Assembly (NCBI RefSeq): GCF_900155565.1
Contig: NZ_FUHM01000002.1
Span: 620,001 to 684,000, forward strand
Direction of reading: 5' to 3'
From: Anaerosalibacter sp. Marseille-P3206
Lineage (GTDB): Bacteria > Bacillota > Clostridia > Tissierellales > Sporanaerobacteraceae
Length of the DNA: 64,000 nt
Shown here: one piece after another, positions 27,729 through 37,839 of the stretch
Position numbering within the stretch: position 1 is the stretch's first letter
Layout: each line of letters begins with the position of its first letter
The notes under the pieces: generated by a model
What the model was told of the DNA's origin: nothing
What the model saw: the letters and a program-made list of their open reading frames with translations, nothing else
Databases searched by the model: none
Program-made: the position numbers and the translations under genes

Positions 27729-28745
27729 TTAATATTCATTTGCAAAAACAGGTATAGACTCATTTAGTTCATATTCTATACCAGCTTCTTTTAATGTTTT
27801 TCCTTCTATCAACATTTCAACCTTTTCTATATCTTCAAACTGACTTAGTGTAAGTCCTACACTTTTATATATTTCATCTAATATATATCTTTCATTAGCC
27901 TCATCTAGAGAAGCAAATGATAAATCTACATAGGCCACTCCTTCTCTAACTTCTACTCCCTGTAGATTGGCTTCAGATGGGATGCTTGAGTAAAGATTTA
28001 TATCTGAAGGAGCTCCTTTGAATAATTCTTCAAGAGCTGTAAATACATTTGGCATTGGAGCCAATGTAGGAATAGTCACAGGAACAAAATACTCAAATTC
28101 CTCATTGTCATTGCCCTTAAAATATACCACAACTTTTGACCTATATTCCCCATCACCTTTCACTAAATTAATAGCTTCTCTTCTAAGTGGTTGATTTATC
28201 TCAGTACCATATTTTAGAGAATCTAATGCCTTACCCTCAACAAGTATATTTACTTCCCTAATTGCTGGAAACTCTGTAAGAGTATACACTACCCCTTTAA
28301 TCAAATTTTCTTCATCTGCTTCCGTTTGATAATTTAGAAATTCTTGAGAAAAATCAACTTTGCAAATACCTGTATCGGCATCGATAGTCATACCCTTAAC
28401 GATTGTTCCAGGAGGAATAACTGGAATAAGACCTGTGGAAGCTAAATTTTCCCTTAAAGAAGGATTATCAGTCATATTCTTAAGTGCTAATTTTGCAATT
28501 CCCTCTTCCCATGGTATCTTCCTCATAACAGGAACTAAAAAACCTTCACCATTTTGAAAATAGAGTACTGTATTTCTTAGTCCATCATCTTCAGTTACAT
28601 CAACATTCTCTTCATCGCTTCTAATTATTTCTATATCGTCATCCTTTGAAAATAAATTACTTAGAAAACTCTTCTTTTTACATCCGTATAAACTAATTCC
28701 TATACATAATATAAGTACTATACAAAGAAACCTTTTTATTTTCAT
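27729..28745 (-). CDS. GerMN-domain lipoprotein
   Basis: The protein is a lipoprotein: residues 1-21 are a signal peptide ending in the lipobox LYGC (Cys22). Two GerMN domains follow, the first around residues 60-195 (GFLVPVMRKIPWEEGIAKLA; GICKVDFSQEFLNYQT; TLTEFPAIREVNILVEG) and the second around 200-335 (EYFVPVTIPTLAPMPNVFTA; GVAYVDLSFASLDEAN; VGLTLSQFEDIEKVEMLIEG). GerM itself is needed for spore germination and septal peptidoglycan work in Bacillus. This supports, but does not prove, a spore-forming host. A palindromic repeat lies downstream. Confidence 0.88.
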   Translation of the reverse strand: MKIKRFLCIVLILCIGISLYGCKKKSFLSNLFSKDDDIEIIRSDEENVDVTEDDGLRNTVLYFQNGEGFLVPVMRKIPWEEGIAKLALKNMTDNPSLRENLASTGLIPVIPPGTIVKGMTIDADTGICKVDFSQEFLNYQTEADEENLIKGVVYTLTEFPAIREVNILVEGKALDSLKYGTEINQPLRREAINLVKGDGEYRSKVVVYFKGNDNEEFEYFVPVTIPTLAPMPNVFTALEELFKGAPSDINLYSSIPSEANLQGVEVREGVAYVDLSFASLDEANERYILDEIYKSVGLTLSQFEDIEKVEMLIEGKTLKEAGIEYELNESIPVFANEY

Positions 28746-28802
28746 CCCCTACCCCCCTTAGCTTTTCTAATATATTATATTAGAGAGTAGAAGATACTAT
28801 GA

Positions 28803-29327
28803 TTATTTCTTTTTTATAGTTGAAAAATAACCTCCACTTATTGGCTTTGTACTACTAACTGTTATAAATGCATTTTCGTCATACTGATTAAGTATTTGTC
28901 TTAATCCTGTTAAATCTTTTCTTTTTAAAGTAATATTTAATATATCTCTTGTACCTTCTTTGCCATATCCTTTTAAAACTGTAACACCAAAACCATTATC
29001 ACGTAATTCATTTACTAGTTTTTCATTTTTATCACTACTAGTTATAACCTGAGCAGATAAATTTCCTAGTGCAATTTTCTCCTCTATACTTATACCTACA
29101 AAGTTTCCACATGCAAATCCCAATGCATAAGCAAGTAAATTTCCTGGATTGCTTAATCCACTAACAACTTTTCCTAAGGCTATTACATAAACAATAACCT
29201 CAAAAAAACCTATTAATGCGGCTTGAACTTTTCTTCCTTGCACTACCATTAGTGTTCTTACTGTTGCCATTGAAACATCCACTATTCTAGCGAAAAAAAT
29301 CAATAAATACCCTAAAAACAAATCCAT
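28803..29327 (-). CDS. DUF5698/DUF2179 membrane protein (UPF0316 family)
   Basis: The protein has 174 residues. Three or four membrane segments fill residues 1-85 (YLLIFFARIVDVSMATVRTL; GFFEVIVYVIALGKVVSGL; AYALGFACGNFVGISIEEKI). The cytosolic tail carries the DUF2179 ferredoxin-like domain (AQVITSSDKNEKLVNELRDN; VTVLKGYGKEGTRDILNITL). This is the layout of Bacillus YebE-type UPF0316 proteins, whose job is unknown. It lies between the amidase gene and the GerMN gene on the same strand, with gaps of more than 50 nt on both sides. Confidence 0.87.
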   Translation of the reverse strand: MDLFLGYLLIFFARIVDVSMATVRTLMVVQGRKVQAALIGFFEVIVYVIALGKVVSGLSNPGNLLAYALGFACGNFVGISIEEKIALGNLSAQVITSSDKNEKLVNELRDNGFGVTVLKGYGKEGTRDILNITLKRKDLTGLRQILNQYDENAFITVSSTKPISGGYFSTIKKK

Positions 29328-29422
29328 CTTAATACCTCCCTATAAAATAATAATAAAGACTTTATTAAGTATACCTTATAACAAAGTCTTTATACAAGGA
29401 TAATTCCTATGTTTTGCAAAAC

Positions 29423-29446
29423 AAGACAGGGAATTGTCCCTGTCTT
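29423..29446 (-). terminator. Hairpin terminator of the amidase gene (GGGACA-type palindrome)
   Basis: AAGACAGGGA and TCCCTGTCTT make a perfect 10-bp stem with a 4-nt loop just after the amidase stop codon. The arms resemble the dispersed GGACGGT palindromes, with GGGACAATTCCC at the tip in place of the core. Confidence 0.8.
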
Positions 29447-29447
29447 A

Positions 29448-31568
29448 TTAATACTCTTTGAAATATCTTTCTATAGCTTTAACTATACCATCTACAACCT
29501 TATCTTGAAACTCGCTATTTGTTATAAGTGCTTGATCTCCTTGATTACTTATAAAACCTACTTCTATAAGAGCTGCAGGCATATGAGATGTTCTAAGCAC
29601 TGCTAATTTAGGTCGTTCTACTATACTCCTATCCTTAAATCCAGTAGTCTTAATTACTTCTTCTTGTATCATCTTTGCTAAATCAAGACTACTACCATCA
29701 CCTTCTGATTTACTTGGGTGATATAATGTCTCTAAACCTGAAGCATTTCTATTATTATTTGCATTAGAATGAATACTAATAAATATGTCAGCATTATTAT
29801 TATTTGCAATGTCTGTCCTCTCATATAATCCCTTATAAGAGTCATCACTTCTTGTCATTATAGTATTATATCCCAATGATTTTAATCTATCATTTAATTT
29901 ATGAGAAATACTGATAGTTACTTCTTTTTCCTGTGCACCATAGCAAGCACCAGGGTCAGAACCACCATGTCCAGGGTCTATAGCTATCAGTCTTTCACTA
30001 GGTGATACATCTTGATTTCTTACAAATGTTATAGCTATTTTATTGTCAATTTCCCTAGATATTACATTGTATATAACACTTCTTTTAAAATTAACTACTA
30101 CTTTTTTATAGCCTAGTTCTTCTCCAATAACTATATTGTCAATAAGATTGTCTCCAATATTTAAAGTGCCATTATTAAGTTTTACATTTTCTAAGGGGAC
30201 CATGATCTCCATAGTCTTTTTTACCGAATCATAATTCACACTATAATTAGTATCGTTTAATGCACTAATTATTAATTTTCTCTCACTATCAACTTTAGAA
30301 AAATCTATTCCTTCCCAAGCATTTTTCTCTGGTATAATAATTATTCTATTTCCTTCAGATTTTACATTGACATTTTCTTTACTAACTCCATCTTTAATAT
30401 CAATTACAGCTCGCACAATTTTATCCTCTAAAGAAAATTGAGAAACCCTTACGCCTTTTACAATTCCCAAATCATAATTGTAATTTTTTTGTTTATCTAA
30501 ATCAATTGTAGAATCTAAAATGTCTATTACCATTCTATTTGGATTAGTCATTTTGAAATTATTTGTTTTAGGGATAGTACTATTATATATTACAATAGCA
30601 TCTTCTCCATTAACATTTTCTATTTTAATATCTAAAAATTTGTTTGAAGGCTGCACTGGTTTTACTGGTTGTGTTGGTTGTACTGGTTCAATAGGTTTAA
30701 CTACTGGAGTTGATGGAACTTGTGAAGTCGGAAATGAAATTTCTAAGTTTTTTCCATCACCAGATTGATCAATATTATACTTTATATCTTCTGTCAAATG
30801 AATCACTACTCTAGTTACATTTGGATTAACTGAAAACTGAGAAGTGCTTATTTGTTTTATAGGATCTTGTCCCACTGGAATATTTACTATTCCAGAACCA
30901 TCACCATTACCTTGATTCTTAAGATTTAATTTGGAATTGGGAATGTCAATAACTAGCCTTGGTGGATATTCAAGATTCATTTTCTCATACTTGAAAGAAC
31001 TAGAACCTGAAATTTTTATTTTAAGAAGATTATCTGTTTCAGTTTCTATGCTGATATTGTTTATTTCAGCTTCGTTCTCACTACTTCCACTTTTGATGTT
31101 AACAATCCCTCTATTATTATCCCAAGCTACACTATAGCCAAGTGTTTCAGAAATAAATCTTATAGGAACCATAGTTCTTGAATCATTTACTAGTTTAGGC
31201 GGTGGTGTGTTTTTAGGTAATTTTTGTTTTTGTCCGTTTATGTATACATTTGGACTTTCTATACCTAGTACTACTTCTTTTCCCTTGTCTATTACTGTAA
31301 CTGTTTTATTCTTTTGGTTCCACTTCACTTCTGCTCCTAGTCCATTTGCAACAAACCTTACAGGTACCAATGTACTGTCTTTATAGATAAAAGAAGGTAT
31401 GTCAGAACTAACAGATTTGCCGTCAATTAACACTGGTACAGTTCGTACCTTCTGAGTTCTACCATCGAAATTCATGGTAGTATAACTGTACTTAGAAGCC
31501 GCAAAGGAATTGGAACTAAACAATAAAAAAACTACTAGAAGGGTAAATACTATCTTCACTTTCTTCAT
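29448..31568 (-). CDS. Secreted N-acetylmuramoyl-L-alanine amidase with AMIN domains
   Basis: The enzyme cleaves the amide bond between muramic acid and L-alanine in peptidoglycan. It has 706 residues. A signal peptide occupies residues 1-23 (ending SNSFAA). Two copper-amine-oxidase-N-type stalk repeats follow (STLVPVRFVANGLGAEVKW; SRTMVPIRFISETLGYSVAW), then AMIN domains around 165-275 and 315-410, separated by a Pro/Val/Thr-rich linker (VKPIEPVQPTQPVKPVQPS). The C-terminal amidase_3 catalytic domain begins LIAIDPGHGGSDPG (Zn His). It also has YERTDIANNN, ADIFISIHSNAN (Zn His) and PAALIEVGFISN (catalytic Glu). It is a monocistronic gene with a good promoter (31621-31650) and a terminator. 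Confidence 0.95.
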   Translation of the reverse strand: MKKVKIVFTLLVVFLLFSSNSFAASKYSYTTMNFDGRTQKVRTVPVLIDGKSVSSDIPSFIYKDSTLVPVRFVANGLGAEVKWNQKNKTVTVIDKGKEVVLGIESPNVYINGQKQKLPKNTPPPKLVNDSRTMVPIRFISETLGYSVAWDNNRGIVNIKSGSSENEAEINNISIETETDNLLKIKISGSSSFKYEKMNLEYPPRLVIDIPNSKLNLKNQGNGDGSGIVNIPVGQDPIKQISTSQFSVNPNVTRVVIHLTEDIKYNIDQSGDGKNLEISFPTSQVPSTPVVKPIEPVQPTQPVKPVQPSNKFLDIKIENVNGEDAIVIYNSTIPKTNNFKMTNPNRMVIDILDSTIDLDKQKNYNYDLGIVKGVRVSQFSLEDKIVRAVIDIKDGVSKENVNVKSEGNRIIIIPEKNAWEGIDFSKVDSERKLIISALNDTNYSVNYDSVKKTMEIMVPLENVKLNNGTLNIGDNLIDNIVIGEELGYKKVVVNFKRSVIYNVISREIDNKIAITFVRNQDVSPSERLIAIDPGHGGSDPGACYGAQEKEVTISISHKLNDRLKSLGYNTIMTRSDDSYKGLYERTDIANNNNADIFISIHSNANNNRNASGLETLYHPSKSEGDGSSLDLAKMIQEEVIKTTGFKDRSIVERPKLAVLRTSHMPAALIEVGFISNQGDQALITNSEFQDKVVDGIVKAIERYFKEY

Positions 31569-31620
31569 AACTTTTGCCCCTTTCTACAGTTTTCTACTAA
31601 ATTATAATCTTCTTAAATAA

Positions 31621-31650
31621 TTTATATCATTACTATATTTGTTATGTCAA
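31621..31650 (-). promoter_or_regulatory. Sigma-A promoter of the amidase gene
   Basis: TTGACA (31645-31650) and TATAAA (31621-31626) on the minus strand are 18 nt apart, about 55 nt before the amidase start codon. Confidence 0.65.
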
Positions 31651-31742
31651 CTAAATAGGGGTTTTGTAACCATAATGTAATATTAATTATCTACCTTTTA
31701 CTTCTCCAATAAAGTTAAATAATATGCTATAAAACCAAATAG

Positions 31743-31767
31743 AGGCCTATCAATTACTGATAGGCCT
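31743..31767 (-). terminator. Intrinsic terminator of oppA
   Basis: AGGCCTATCA and TGATAGGCCT form a perfect 10-bp stem with a 5-nt loop (ATTAC), 13 nt after the oppA stop codon. Confidence 0.85.
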
Positions 31768-31780
31768 TATTAAAAATATA

Positions 31781-33475
31781 TTATTCTTCTACTATATATG
31801 CCCATTTCAAATCTAAATCTGATCCAACTGGGAATCTAGCAACATCTCTAACTTTGCTTTTTTGCATTATGTTTCTTGCTGGAACATAGATAGGGAATAT
31901 AGGAAGTTCTTCTGCCAATACATTTTCAGCTTCAATCATAGCATCAATTCTTTCATCCCCGTCACCTTCAATAGCGTTCTTGATAGCAGCGTCATATTTT
32001 GCATTGCTCCAATAAGCATCATTGTTACCACCATCAGTTACAAACAAGTCCATAAATGTTAGTGGATCATTATAGTCTCCACTCCAACCAGCTAAAGTAG
32101 TAGTATAATCTTTTTGATTGTATTTGTCTAAACGAATCTTAAATGCAACTGCTTCAATTTTAACTTCTATACCAAGATTTTGTTTCCACATACTTTGAAT
32201 AGCTGCTGCATATTTCTTAGCATTATCTGATTCACCTGTTAAGAATGATAAATGATCCTCAACTTGTTCTTTAGTTGCACCTAATTCTTCTAGTGCTTTA
32301 TCAAAATATTCTTTTGCTTTTGCTGCATCATGTTTTGGAATTACAAATCCACGATTTTCAGCAAATTCTTTCCCATCTTTACCTGGTAGTAATGGTGGAC
32401 ATAATCCGCCAGCTACAAGTGAACCATTTGCTAATACATTGTTAACAAAAGATTCTGAATCTATAGCATATGCTAATGCAAATCTTAAGTTTTGATTGCT
32501 TGTGTATTTATCTTCACAGTTAAATTGTAAATACCAAGTAAGTGCATCTGCAAAACTTTGGAATTCAGATTCGTTCTTATATCTATCAATAAATTCTGCT
32601 GGAACTGAAGTTATATCAAGGTCATCACTTTCATATAGATTGATAGCAGTATTACTATCTACAATCATATCACCTTGTACTTCTTCAAGTTTTACACTTT
32701 TAGCATCCCAATAGTTTTCATTTTTCTTAAGGTTTAATTTTTGTTCGTGTTGCCACTCACTTATAACAAATGGACCACTGTAAACCATTTTGTCAGGAGC
32801 TGAAGCAAATTCATCACCGAATTTTTCAACTGCAGCTTTTTGTGCAGGTACAAATGTTACAAATGAAGTTAGACTTAGGAAAAATGGTACTGGTCTTTCT
32901 AGTGTAACTTCGAAAGTCTTATCATCGATAGCCTTAATACCTACAGTTTCCTTATCTGTAGTCTCACCATTAAAGAATGCAGCTGCCCCTTTGATTCCTG
33001 CTGTATCTGTCAATTGGTATGAATATTGAGCTGCTACATCTGGATCGATAGCTCTAAACCATGCGAATTCAAAGTCATAAGCAGTTATTGGCGTTCCATC
33101 TGACCAATTTGCATCTCTTAAATGGAAAGTATAAACTGTTTCATCATCACTTACATCCCAACTTTCTGCAAGTCCTTCACCTACAGTTCCATCTGGATTT
33201 AATCTTACAAGTCCTTCATAACAAGCAGTAAGGATTTCAATAGAAACGGAGTCAGTTGTAGTCTGTGGATCTAAATCTGGTGGTTCTGCACCCCAGTTTA
33301 ATTTTAAAACTTGCTCATCTGCTAATTTTTCGCCTTCTTCTGTATCTGGTGCTTCTTCTTCCCCACCTTCTGTATCTACTGGTGCAGGATCATTTTCTTT
33401 ACCACAACCAGTCAAAGCCAATGATAATACCATAGATAATACTAGTAAAAACACTAACCATTTGTGCTTTCTCAT
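31781..33475 (-). CDS. oppA: Oligopeptide-binding lipoprotein
   Basis: OppA is the extracellular, lipid-anchored binding protein that hands peptides to the OppBC permease. The protein has 564 residues. The signal peptide ends at the lipobox ALTGC (Cys24), followed by an acidic linker (EGGEEEAPDTEEGEKLADEQ). The SBP family 5 fold is clear: KLNWGAEPPDLDPQTTTDSV, YEGLVRLNPDGTVGEGLAES, VYTFHLRDANWSDGTPITAY and the late PIFPIYVPARNIMQKSKV. It is the last gene of the opp locus but has its own strong promoter and terminator, which fits the large excess of binding protein over permease usually needed. Confidence 0.95.
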   Translation of the reverse strand: MRKHKWLVFLLVLSMVLSLALTGCGKENDPAPVDTEGGEEEAPDTEEGEKLADEQVLKLNWGAEPPDLDPQTTTDSVSIEILTACYEGLVRLNPDGTVGEGLAESWDVSDDETVYTFHLRDANWSDGTPITAYDFEFAWFRAIDPDVAAQYSYQLTDTAGIKGAAAFFNGETTDKETVGIKAIDDKTFEVTLERPVPFFLSLTSFVTFVPAQKAAVEKFGDEFASAPDKMVYSGPFVISEWQHEQKLNLKKNENYWDAKSVKLEEVQGDMIVDSNTAINLYESDDLDITSVPAEFIDRYKNESEFQSFADALTWYLQFNCEDKYTSNQNLRFALAYAIDSESFVNNVLANGSLVAGGLCPPLLPGKDGKEFAENRGFVIPKHDAAKAKEYFDKALEELGATKEQVEDHLSFLTGESDNAKKYAAAIQSMWKQNLGIEVKIEAVAFKIRLDKYNQKDYTTTLAGWSGDYNDPLTFMDLFVTDGGNNDAYWSNAKYDAAIKNAIEGDGDERIDAMIEAENVLAEELPIFPIYVPARNIMQKSKVRDVARFPVGSDLDLKWAYIVEE

Positions 33476-33801
33476 GAAGCTTTCCCCCTTATCATTTATA
33501 ATTTATTATAAATATGGTCCTTAATAATTATAAAGGAATCACCTCCCGATTTAATTTTCTTACTATTTAAACTATTCTATATAATTTTGAAAATTCCTTC
33601 ATTTTTGCAAATAATTAATAATAAAAAGTAATTAATTATCGACATTTTTTTTACACTTATTTCTTTTCATTATTATTATGTTTGTTTTTGTTTAATTAAT
33701 TTAATGAAATTATAAAGAATATTTAATATATTGTCAAGTTAAAGTAATACATATTCTATATTTATGTTATATTTACCATTTACATTACTTATTTTTATAC
33801 T
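33476..33801 (-). other. oppA leader and intergenic region (326 nt)
   Basis: The region is very AT-rich and holds the oppA promoter (33709-33737) and a leader of about 227 nt. Inside the leader is the palindrome AATTTTGAAAATT (33583-33595), which resembles a CodY box lacking its central two bases, and a second purine-rich GGGAGGTGATT stretch that looks like a ribosome site without a convincing start codon after it. I see no riboswitch class that I can name and no terminator for oppF. Confidence 0.5.
33709..33737 (-). promoter_or_regulatory. Consensus sigma-A promoter of oppA
   Basis: Exact consensus TTGACA (33732-33737), 17-nt spacer, exact consensus TATAAT (33709-33714) on the minus strand. 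The start point would be near 33702, 227 nt before oppA. Confidence 0.8.
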
Positions 33802-34764
33802 TTATTTAACCAAATGACAAGCAACAAAGTGTTCTGGTTTTACTTCCCTTAATTCAGGTGTTTCTTTTCTGCATATATCTTCCGCATAACTACATCTACC
33901 TTGGAATTTGCATCCAGGTGGTGGATTAATTGGACTTGGTACATCCCCTTCAAGAATAATTCTCTTTCTTGTTCTCTCTATAGCTGGATCAGCAATAGGT
34001 ACTGCTGAAAGTAGTGCTTGAGTATATGGATGTAGTGGATGGTCATATAATTCATGACTCACTGCCTTTTCAACTAGTGCACCTAAATACATAACAGCAA
34101 TCCTATCTGAAATATGCTTAACCATACTTAAATCATGGGCTATAAACAAATACGTCAACCCAAGTTCCTCCTGCAAATCCTCAAGAAGATTAACTACCTG
34201 AGCTTGTATAGATACATCAAGAGCTGAAATAGGCTCATCACATACTATAAATTTTGGTTCAATAGCTAATGCCCTTGCAATTCCTATACGTTGTCTTTGT
34301 CCTCCACTAAACTCGTGTGGAAAACGACTGGCATGTTCTCTACTAAGTCCTACTATCTCTAATAATTCATAAATCCTTTTCTGTCTCTCTTTTCCCTCAT
34401 ACAAACCATGAATATCAATACCTTCACCTACTATATCAGTAACTGTCATTCTTGGGTTAAGAGAAGCATAAGGGTCTTGAAATATCATCTGTGCCATACG
34501 TGCAAATTCTTTTTTCTCGTCCTTTTTTAATTGTGCAATATTCATATCATCAAAAATTACTTCACCGTCAGTTGCTTCATATAAGCCTATAATGGTCCTG
34601 CCTACAGTAGACTTACCACATCCTGATTCTCCTACAAGACCAAGGGTTTCTCCTTCTCTTATATAAAAAGTAATATCATCTACTGCCTTTAATGAAAGAC
34701 CTCCTCCTACATTAAAATATTTTTTTAAATTTTTTACATCAATTAAAGTCTTTTTTTCTTCCAT
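33802..34764 (-). CDS. oppF: Oligopeptide ABC transporter ATP-binding protein OppF
   Basis: This is one of the two ATPases that power peptide import. The 320-residue protein has Walker [10 protein letters not shown]-loop region [19 protein letters not shown], signature [15 protein letters not shown], Walker [13 protein letters not shown] and the switch His in [11 protein letters not shown]. The C-terminal oligopeptide/dipeptide transporter domain ([14 protein letters not shown]) carries the Cys residues ([14 protein letters not shown]) that in some relatives bind an iron-sulfur cluster. It follows oppD with a 2-nt gap, so oppBCDF is one transcript. Confidence 0.95.
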   Translation of the reverse strand: MEEKKTLIDVKNLKKYFNVGGGLSLKAVDDITFYIREGETLGLVGESGCGKSTVGRTIIGLYEATDGEVIFDDMNIAQLKKDEKKEFARMAQMIFQDPYASLNPRMTVTDIVGEGIDIHGLYEGKERQKRIYELLEIVGLSREHASRFPHEFSGGQRQRIGIARALAIEPKFIVCDEPISALDVSIQAQVVNLLEDLQEELGLTYLFIAHDLSMVKHISDRIAVMYLGALVEKAVSHELYDHPLHPYTQALLSAVPIADPAIERTRKRIILEGDVPSPINPPPGCKFQGRCSYAEDICRKETPELREVKPEHFVACHLVK

Positions 34765-34766
34765 AA

Positions 34767-35792
34767 CTAATTTGCACCTCCTTTTACCAAATCATTGTCT
34801 ACCTTTGGTGCCAACTCATGATGTAACCAACAATGTGAGTAATGGGAATCAGTTATATTAAATCTATTAGGATGATAATCTTTACATATAGTCATTGCAT
34901 AATCACATCTAGGCGCAAATGGACATCCTGGAGGTGGTGCAAATAAATCCGGTGGAGTACCATATATTGGTATAAGCCTTTCTTTTTGTTTTCTATCGAG
35001 CCTTGGAACTGATTTTAAAAGTCCCCAAGTATAAGGATGTTTAGGATCATGGAATATTTCGTCACTAGTGCCGCTTTCAACAATTACTCCTGCATACATA
35101 ACCGCTATCCTATCAGATACCTTTGCAACAACTCCTAAATCATGAGTTATTAGTATTATTGCAGTATCGAGTTTTATTTGAAGTTCTTTCATAAGTTCCA
35201 TTATCTGAGCTTGAATAGTAACATCTAAAGCAGTAGTTGGTTCATCAGCAATTAACAACTTTGGATTACATGCTAATGCTATAGCTATCATAGCTCTTTG
35301 TCTCATACCACCACTAAACTCATGGGGGTATTGATTAGCACGTTTTTCTGGCGTTGGTAATCCAACTAATTTAAGCATTTCTACAGCTCTTTCCTTTGCT
35401 TCAGCTTTAGATAAATGTTGATGCTTTATAAGTCCTTCCATTATTTGCTTTCCAACTTTCATAGTTGGATTAAGTGAAGTCATAGGATCTTGAAATATCA
35501 TACTTATATCCTTACCTCTTACAGCTTCCATCTCTTTATCGCTATATTTCACTAAATTGTTACCTTCAAAAAATATATTCCCTTCCTTTATTCTTCCTGG
35601 TGGCATTGGTATTAATTGCATTACTGTCTGAGCAGTAACTGACTTTCCACAACCAGATTCTCCTACTATCGCTAAAGTTTCTCCTCTATTTACATGAAAG
35701 GATACGCCTCTAACTGCTTTTACTTCCCCTGCATAAGTGTCAAAAGACACATGTAAATTATCTACCTGTAGCAGTAATTTTTCATTATCCAT
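34767..35792 (-). CDS. oppD: Oligopeptide ABC transporter ATP-binding protein OppD
   Basis: This is the partner ATPase of OppF. It has 341 residues, with Walker A GESGCGKS near 43-50, [20 protein letters not shown], signature [15 protein letters not shown], Walker [13 protein letters not shown] and switch [10 protein letters not shown]. The C-terminal oligopeptide domain has [19 protein letters not shown], with the same Cys pattern as OppF. The heterodimer assignment rests on order (B, C, D, F) and on the D-type [11 protein letters not shown] segment. The gap to oppC is 12 nt and to oppF 2 nt. Confidence 0.95.
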   Translation of the reverse strand: MDNEKLLLQVDNLHVSFDTYAGEVKAVRGVSFHVNRGETLAIVGESGCGKSVTAQTVMQLIPMPPGRIKEGNIFFEGNNLVKYSDKEMEAVRGKDISMIFQDPMTSLNPTMKVGKQIMEGLIKHQHLSKAEAKERAVEMLKLVGLPTPEKRANQYPHEFSGGMRQRAMIAIALACNPKLLIADEPTTALDVTIQAQIMELMKELQIKLDTAIILITHDLGVVAKVSDRIAVMYAGVIVESGTSDEIFHDPKHPYTWGLLKSVPRLDRKQKERLIPIYGTPPDLFAPPPGCPFAPRCDYAMTICKDYHPNRFNITDSHYSHCWLHHELAPKVDNDLVKGGAN

Positions 35793-35804
35793 TTTATTCC
35801 CTCC

Positions 35805-36752
35805 TTATTTCCTTAGCCTTGGGTCTAGGGAATCTCTTAGACCGTCTCCTAAGATATTAAAAGCCAACATGGTTATACATATTAGTAATGCAGGGAAAAA
35901 CAATTGATAAGGATGTATTAGAAGCATTCTAGTACCTCTTTGAGCAAGTGTACCCCAACTAGCATATGGTTCAGGTATTCCTAATCCAATATAACTTAAC
36001 ATTGCTTCTGTAAATATTGCCCCTGGTACTTGGAAATTTAAATTAATTAATATTGGTCCCATAGTATTTGGAATTAAATGCTTTGTAATAATTCTTGAAG
36101 TATCTGCTCCTAAAGTCTTTGCAGCAAGAACAAACTCCATCTGCTTTAATTGAAGAACTTGCCCTCTTACAAGTCTAGCCATACCACCCCAACCTGTAAT
36201 AGATAATGCAATAATAATTGTACCAAGCCCTTGCCCTAATACTACCATTAATAATATTACCCATAGTAATTCAGGTATTGAATATATAATCTCTATAAAA
36301 CGCATCATAATCATATCTGTTCGGCCACCTAAATAGCCAGATATACCACCATATAAAATACCTATAGTTACATTTATTATTGTTGAAACTAATGCAACAA
36401 ACAGAGATACTTTTGCACCTTCCCAACATCTTACAAATATATCTCTACCAAGTTCGTCTGTACCAAACCAGTGCTCAGCACTTGGCCCCTTATTTATAGC
36501 AGAAAAATCTTGAAAATCATATTCCCAAGGTCTCATCTTAGGTCCTAAAAATGCCATAACTACAACTGCTAATAATATAATAAGGCTTACAATTGCCAAT
36601 TTATTTTCTTTAAGCCTTCTCCAAGCATCTGCCCAATAAGTAAGACTTGGTCTTACAATTTTATCATAGCTAGCTTTATCTTTACCTATTATTTCAAACA
36701 TATCTTTGGTAAATTGTACTTGTTGAACTTCAGTTGTTTTAACATTAGACAT
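35805..36752 (-). CDS. oppC: Oligopeptide ABC transporter permease OppC
   Basis: OppC is the second membrane subunit. It has 315 residues, with a 50-residue cytosolic N-terminus, then about six membrane segments (LAIVSLIILLAVVVMAFLGP is the first). The HWFGTDELGRDIFVR motif that identifies OppC/DppC proteins is at about residues 89-103, and the EAA loop for ATPase contact is in VLAAKTLGADTSRIITKHLI. The last part, GDGLRDSLDPRLRK, is the typical C-terminus. It sits 12 nt after oppB. Confidence 0.95.
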   Translation of the reverse strand: MSNVKTTEVQQVQFTKDMFEIIGKDKASYDKIVRPSLTYWADAWRRLKENKLAIVSLIILLAVVVMAFLGPKMRPWEYDFQDFSAINKGPSAEHWFGTDELGRDIFVRCWEGAKVSLFVALVSTIINVTIGILYGGISGYLGGRTDMIMMRFIEIIYSIPELLWVILLMVVLGQGLGTIIIALSITGWGGMARLVRGQVLQLKQMEFVLAAKTLGADTSRIITKHLIPNTMGPILINLNFQVPGAIFTEAMLSYIGLGIPEPYASWGTLAQRGTRMLLIHPYQLFFPALLICITMLAFNILGDGLRDSLDPRLRK

Positions 36753-36764
36753 TTCCTTCCCCCC

Positions 36765-37682
36765 TTAATCAAGCCTTATTCTTGGATCTACTAAACCATA
36801 TACAATATCTACAATAAACATCATCACTATTAAAATAATTGCATAAAATATTGTGGTTCCCATGATAAGAGTATAGTCTTGGTGGGTTATACTCTGTACA
36901 AAATGCTTACCAATTCCAGGTATAGCAAATATATTCTCTATAACAAAGGACCCTACAACAACTCCAGCAATTGAAACACCTAATATAGTTACTATCGGTA
37001 GTATTGCATTTCTAATTGTATGTTTCCAAGTAACAGCTGCTCTAGAAAGTCCCTTTGCCTTAGCTGTTCTTACATAGTCTTGACTCAAAACATCTAACAT
37101 ACTTGTCCTCATCATCCTAGCAATATAAGCTATTTGTCTAAGACCTAGTGCAAGAACCGGCATTACATAGTGAGCTGGCGTTCCCCATCTAGCAACTGGA
37201 AGCCATTGTAATTTTACCCCAAAGAAATATTGCAATAATGCAGCAAATACAAAACTTGGTACTGATACCCCGATAACAGCTATAATTATTACAAAGTAAT
37301 CAAAAAATTTACCCCGCTGAAGTGCAGCTATTATTCCAAAAGTTATTCCTACTATTGCTCCCAAAGCTAAAGACATCATTCCTACTTTGGCTGAAACTGC
37401 AAAACCTTCTTCTATAATGTCATTAACAGACCTATTTTTATATTTCATTGAATCCCCTAAATCACCTTTTAATAAATTCTTAAGATATGTTCCATATTGC
37501 ACTATTAAAGGTTTATCTAAACCATATTTTTTCTTAAGTTTTTCCATGATTTCTGGTTGGATTCTCTTTTGATCAGTGAAAGGATCCCCTGGTATTGCAC
37601 GCATTAAAAAGAATGTAACAGTTACTATAACCCAAAGAGTAATAATAGCTACCCCTATTCTTTTTAAAGTATACTTGAGCAT
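36765..37682 (-). CDS. oppB: Oligopeptide ABC transporter permease OppB
   Basis: OppB is the first membrane subunit and the first gene of the opp operon. It has 305 residues and six membrane segments. The first is YTLKRIGVAIITLWVIVTVT; then come FLMRAIPGDPF, typical of the OppB start, the EAA loop YVRTAKAKGLSRAAVTWKHT and the end DIVYGLVDPRIRLD. A CodY-like box lies about 160 nt upstream. The operon ends before the separate oppA promoter. The start follows GGAGGTG. Confidence 0.95.
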   Translation of the reverse strand: MLKYTLKRIGVAIITLWVIVTVTFFLMRAIPGDPFTDQKRIQPEIMEKLKKKYGLDKPLIVQYGTYLKNLLKGDLGDSMKYKNRSVNDIIEEGFAVSAKVGMMSLALGAIVGITFGIIAALQRGKFFDYFVIIIAVIGVSVPSFVFAALLQYFFGVKLQWLPVARWGTPAHYVMPVLALGLRQIAYIARMMRTSMLDVLSQDYVRTAKAKGLSRAAVTWKHTIRNAILPIVTILGVSIAGVVVGSFVIENIFAIPGIGKHFVQSITHQDYTLIMGTTIFYAIILIVMMFIVDIVYGLVDPRIRLD

Positions 37683-37839
37683 ATAAACACCTCCATAAAA
37701 TTGTATTATTGTGAAAATTTAATCTTATTTGATTATTAAGAAAATTCCAAACCCTCCTTTCCTTCAATATATAAATTTAATTAAAGGGTTTCCCCACTTC
37801 TATTTGAAGATTGAGCAAACCCTATTTAAATACAAATAT

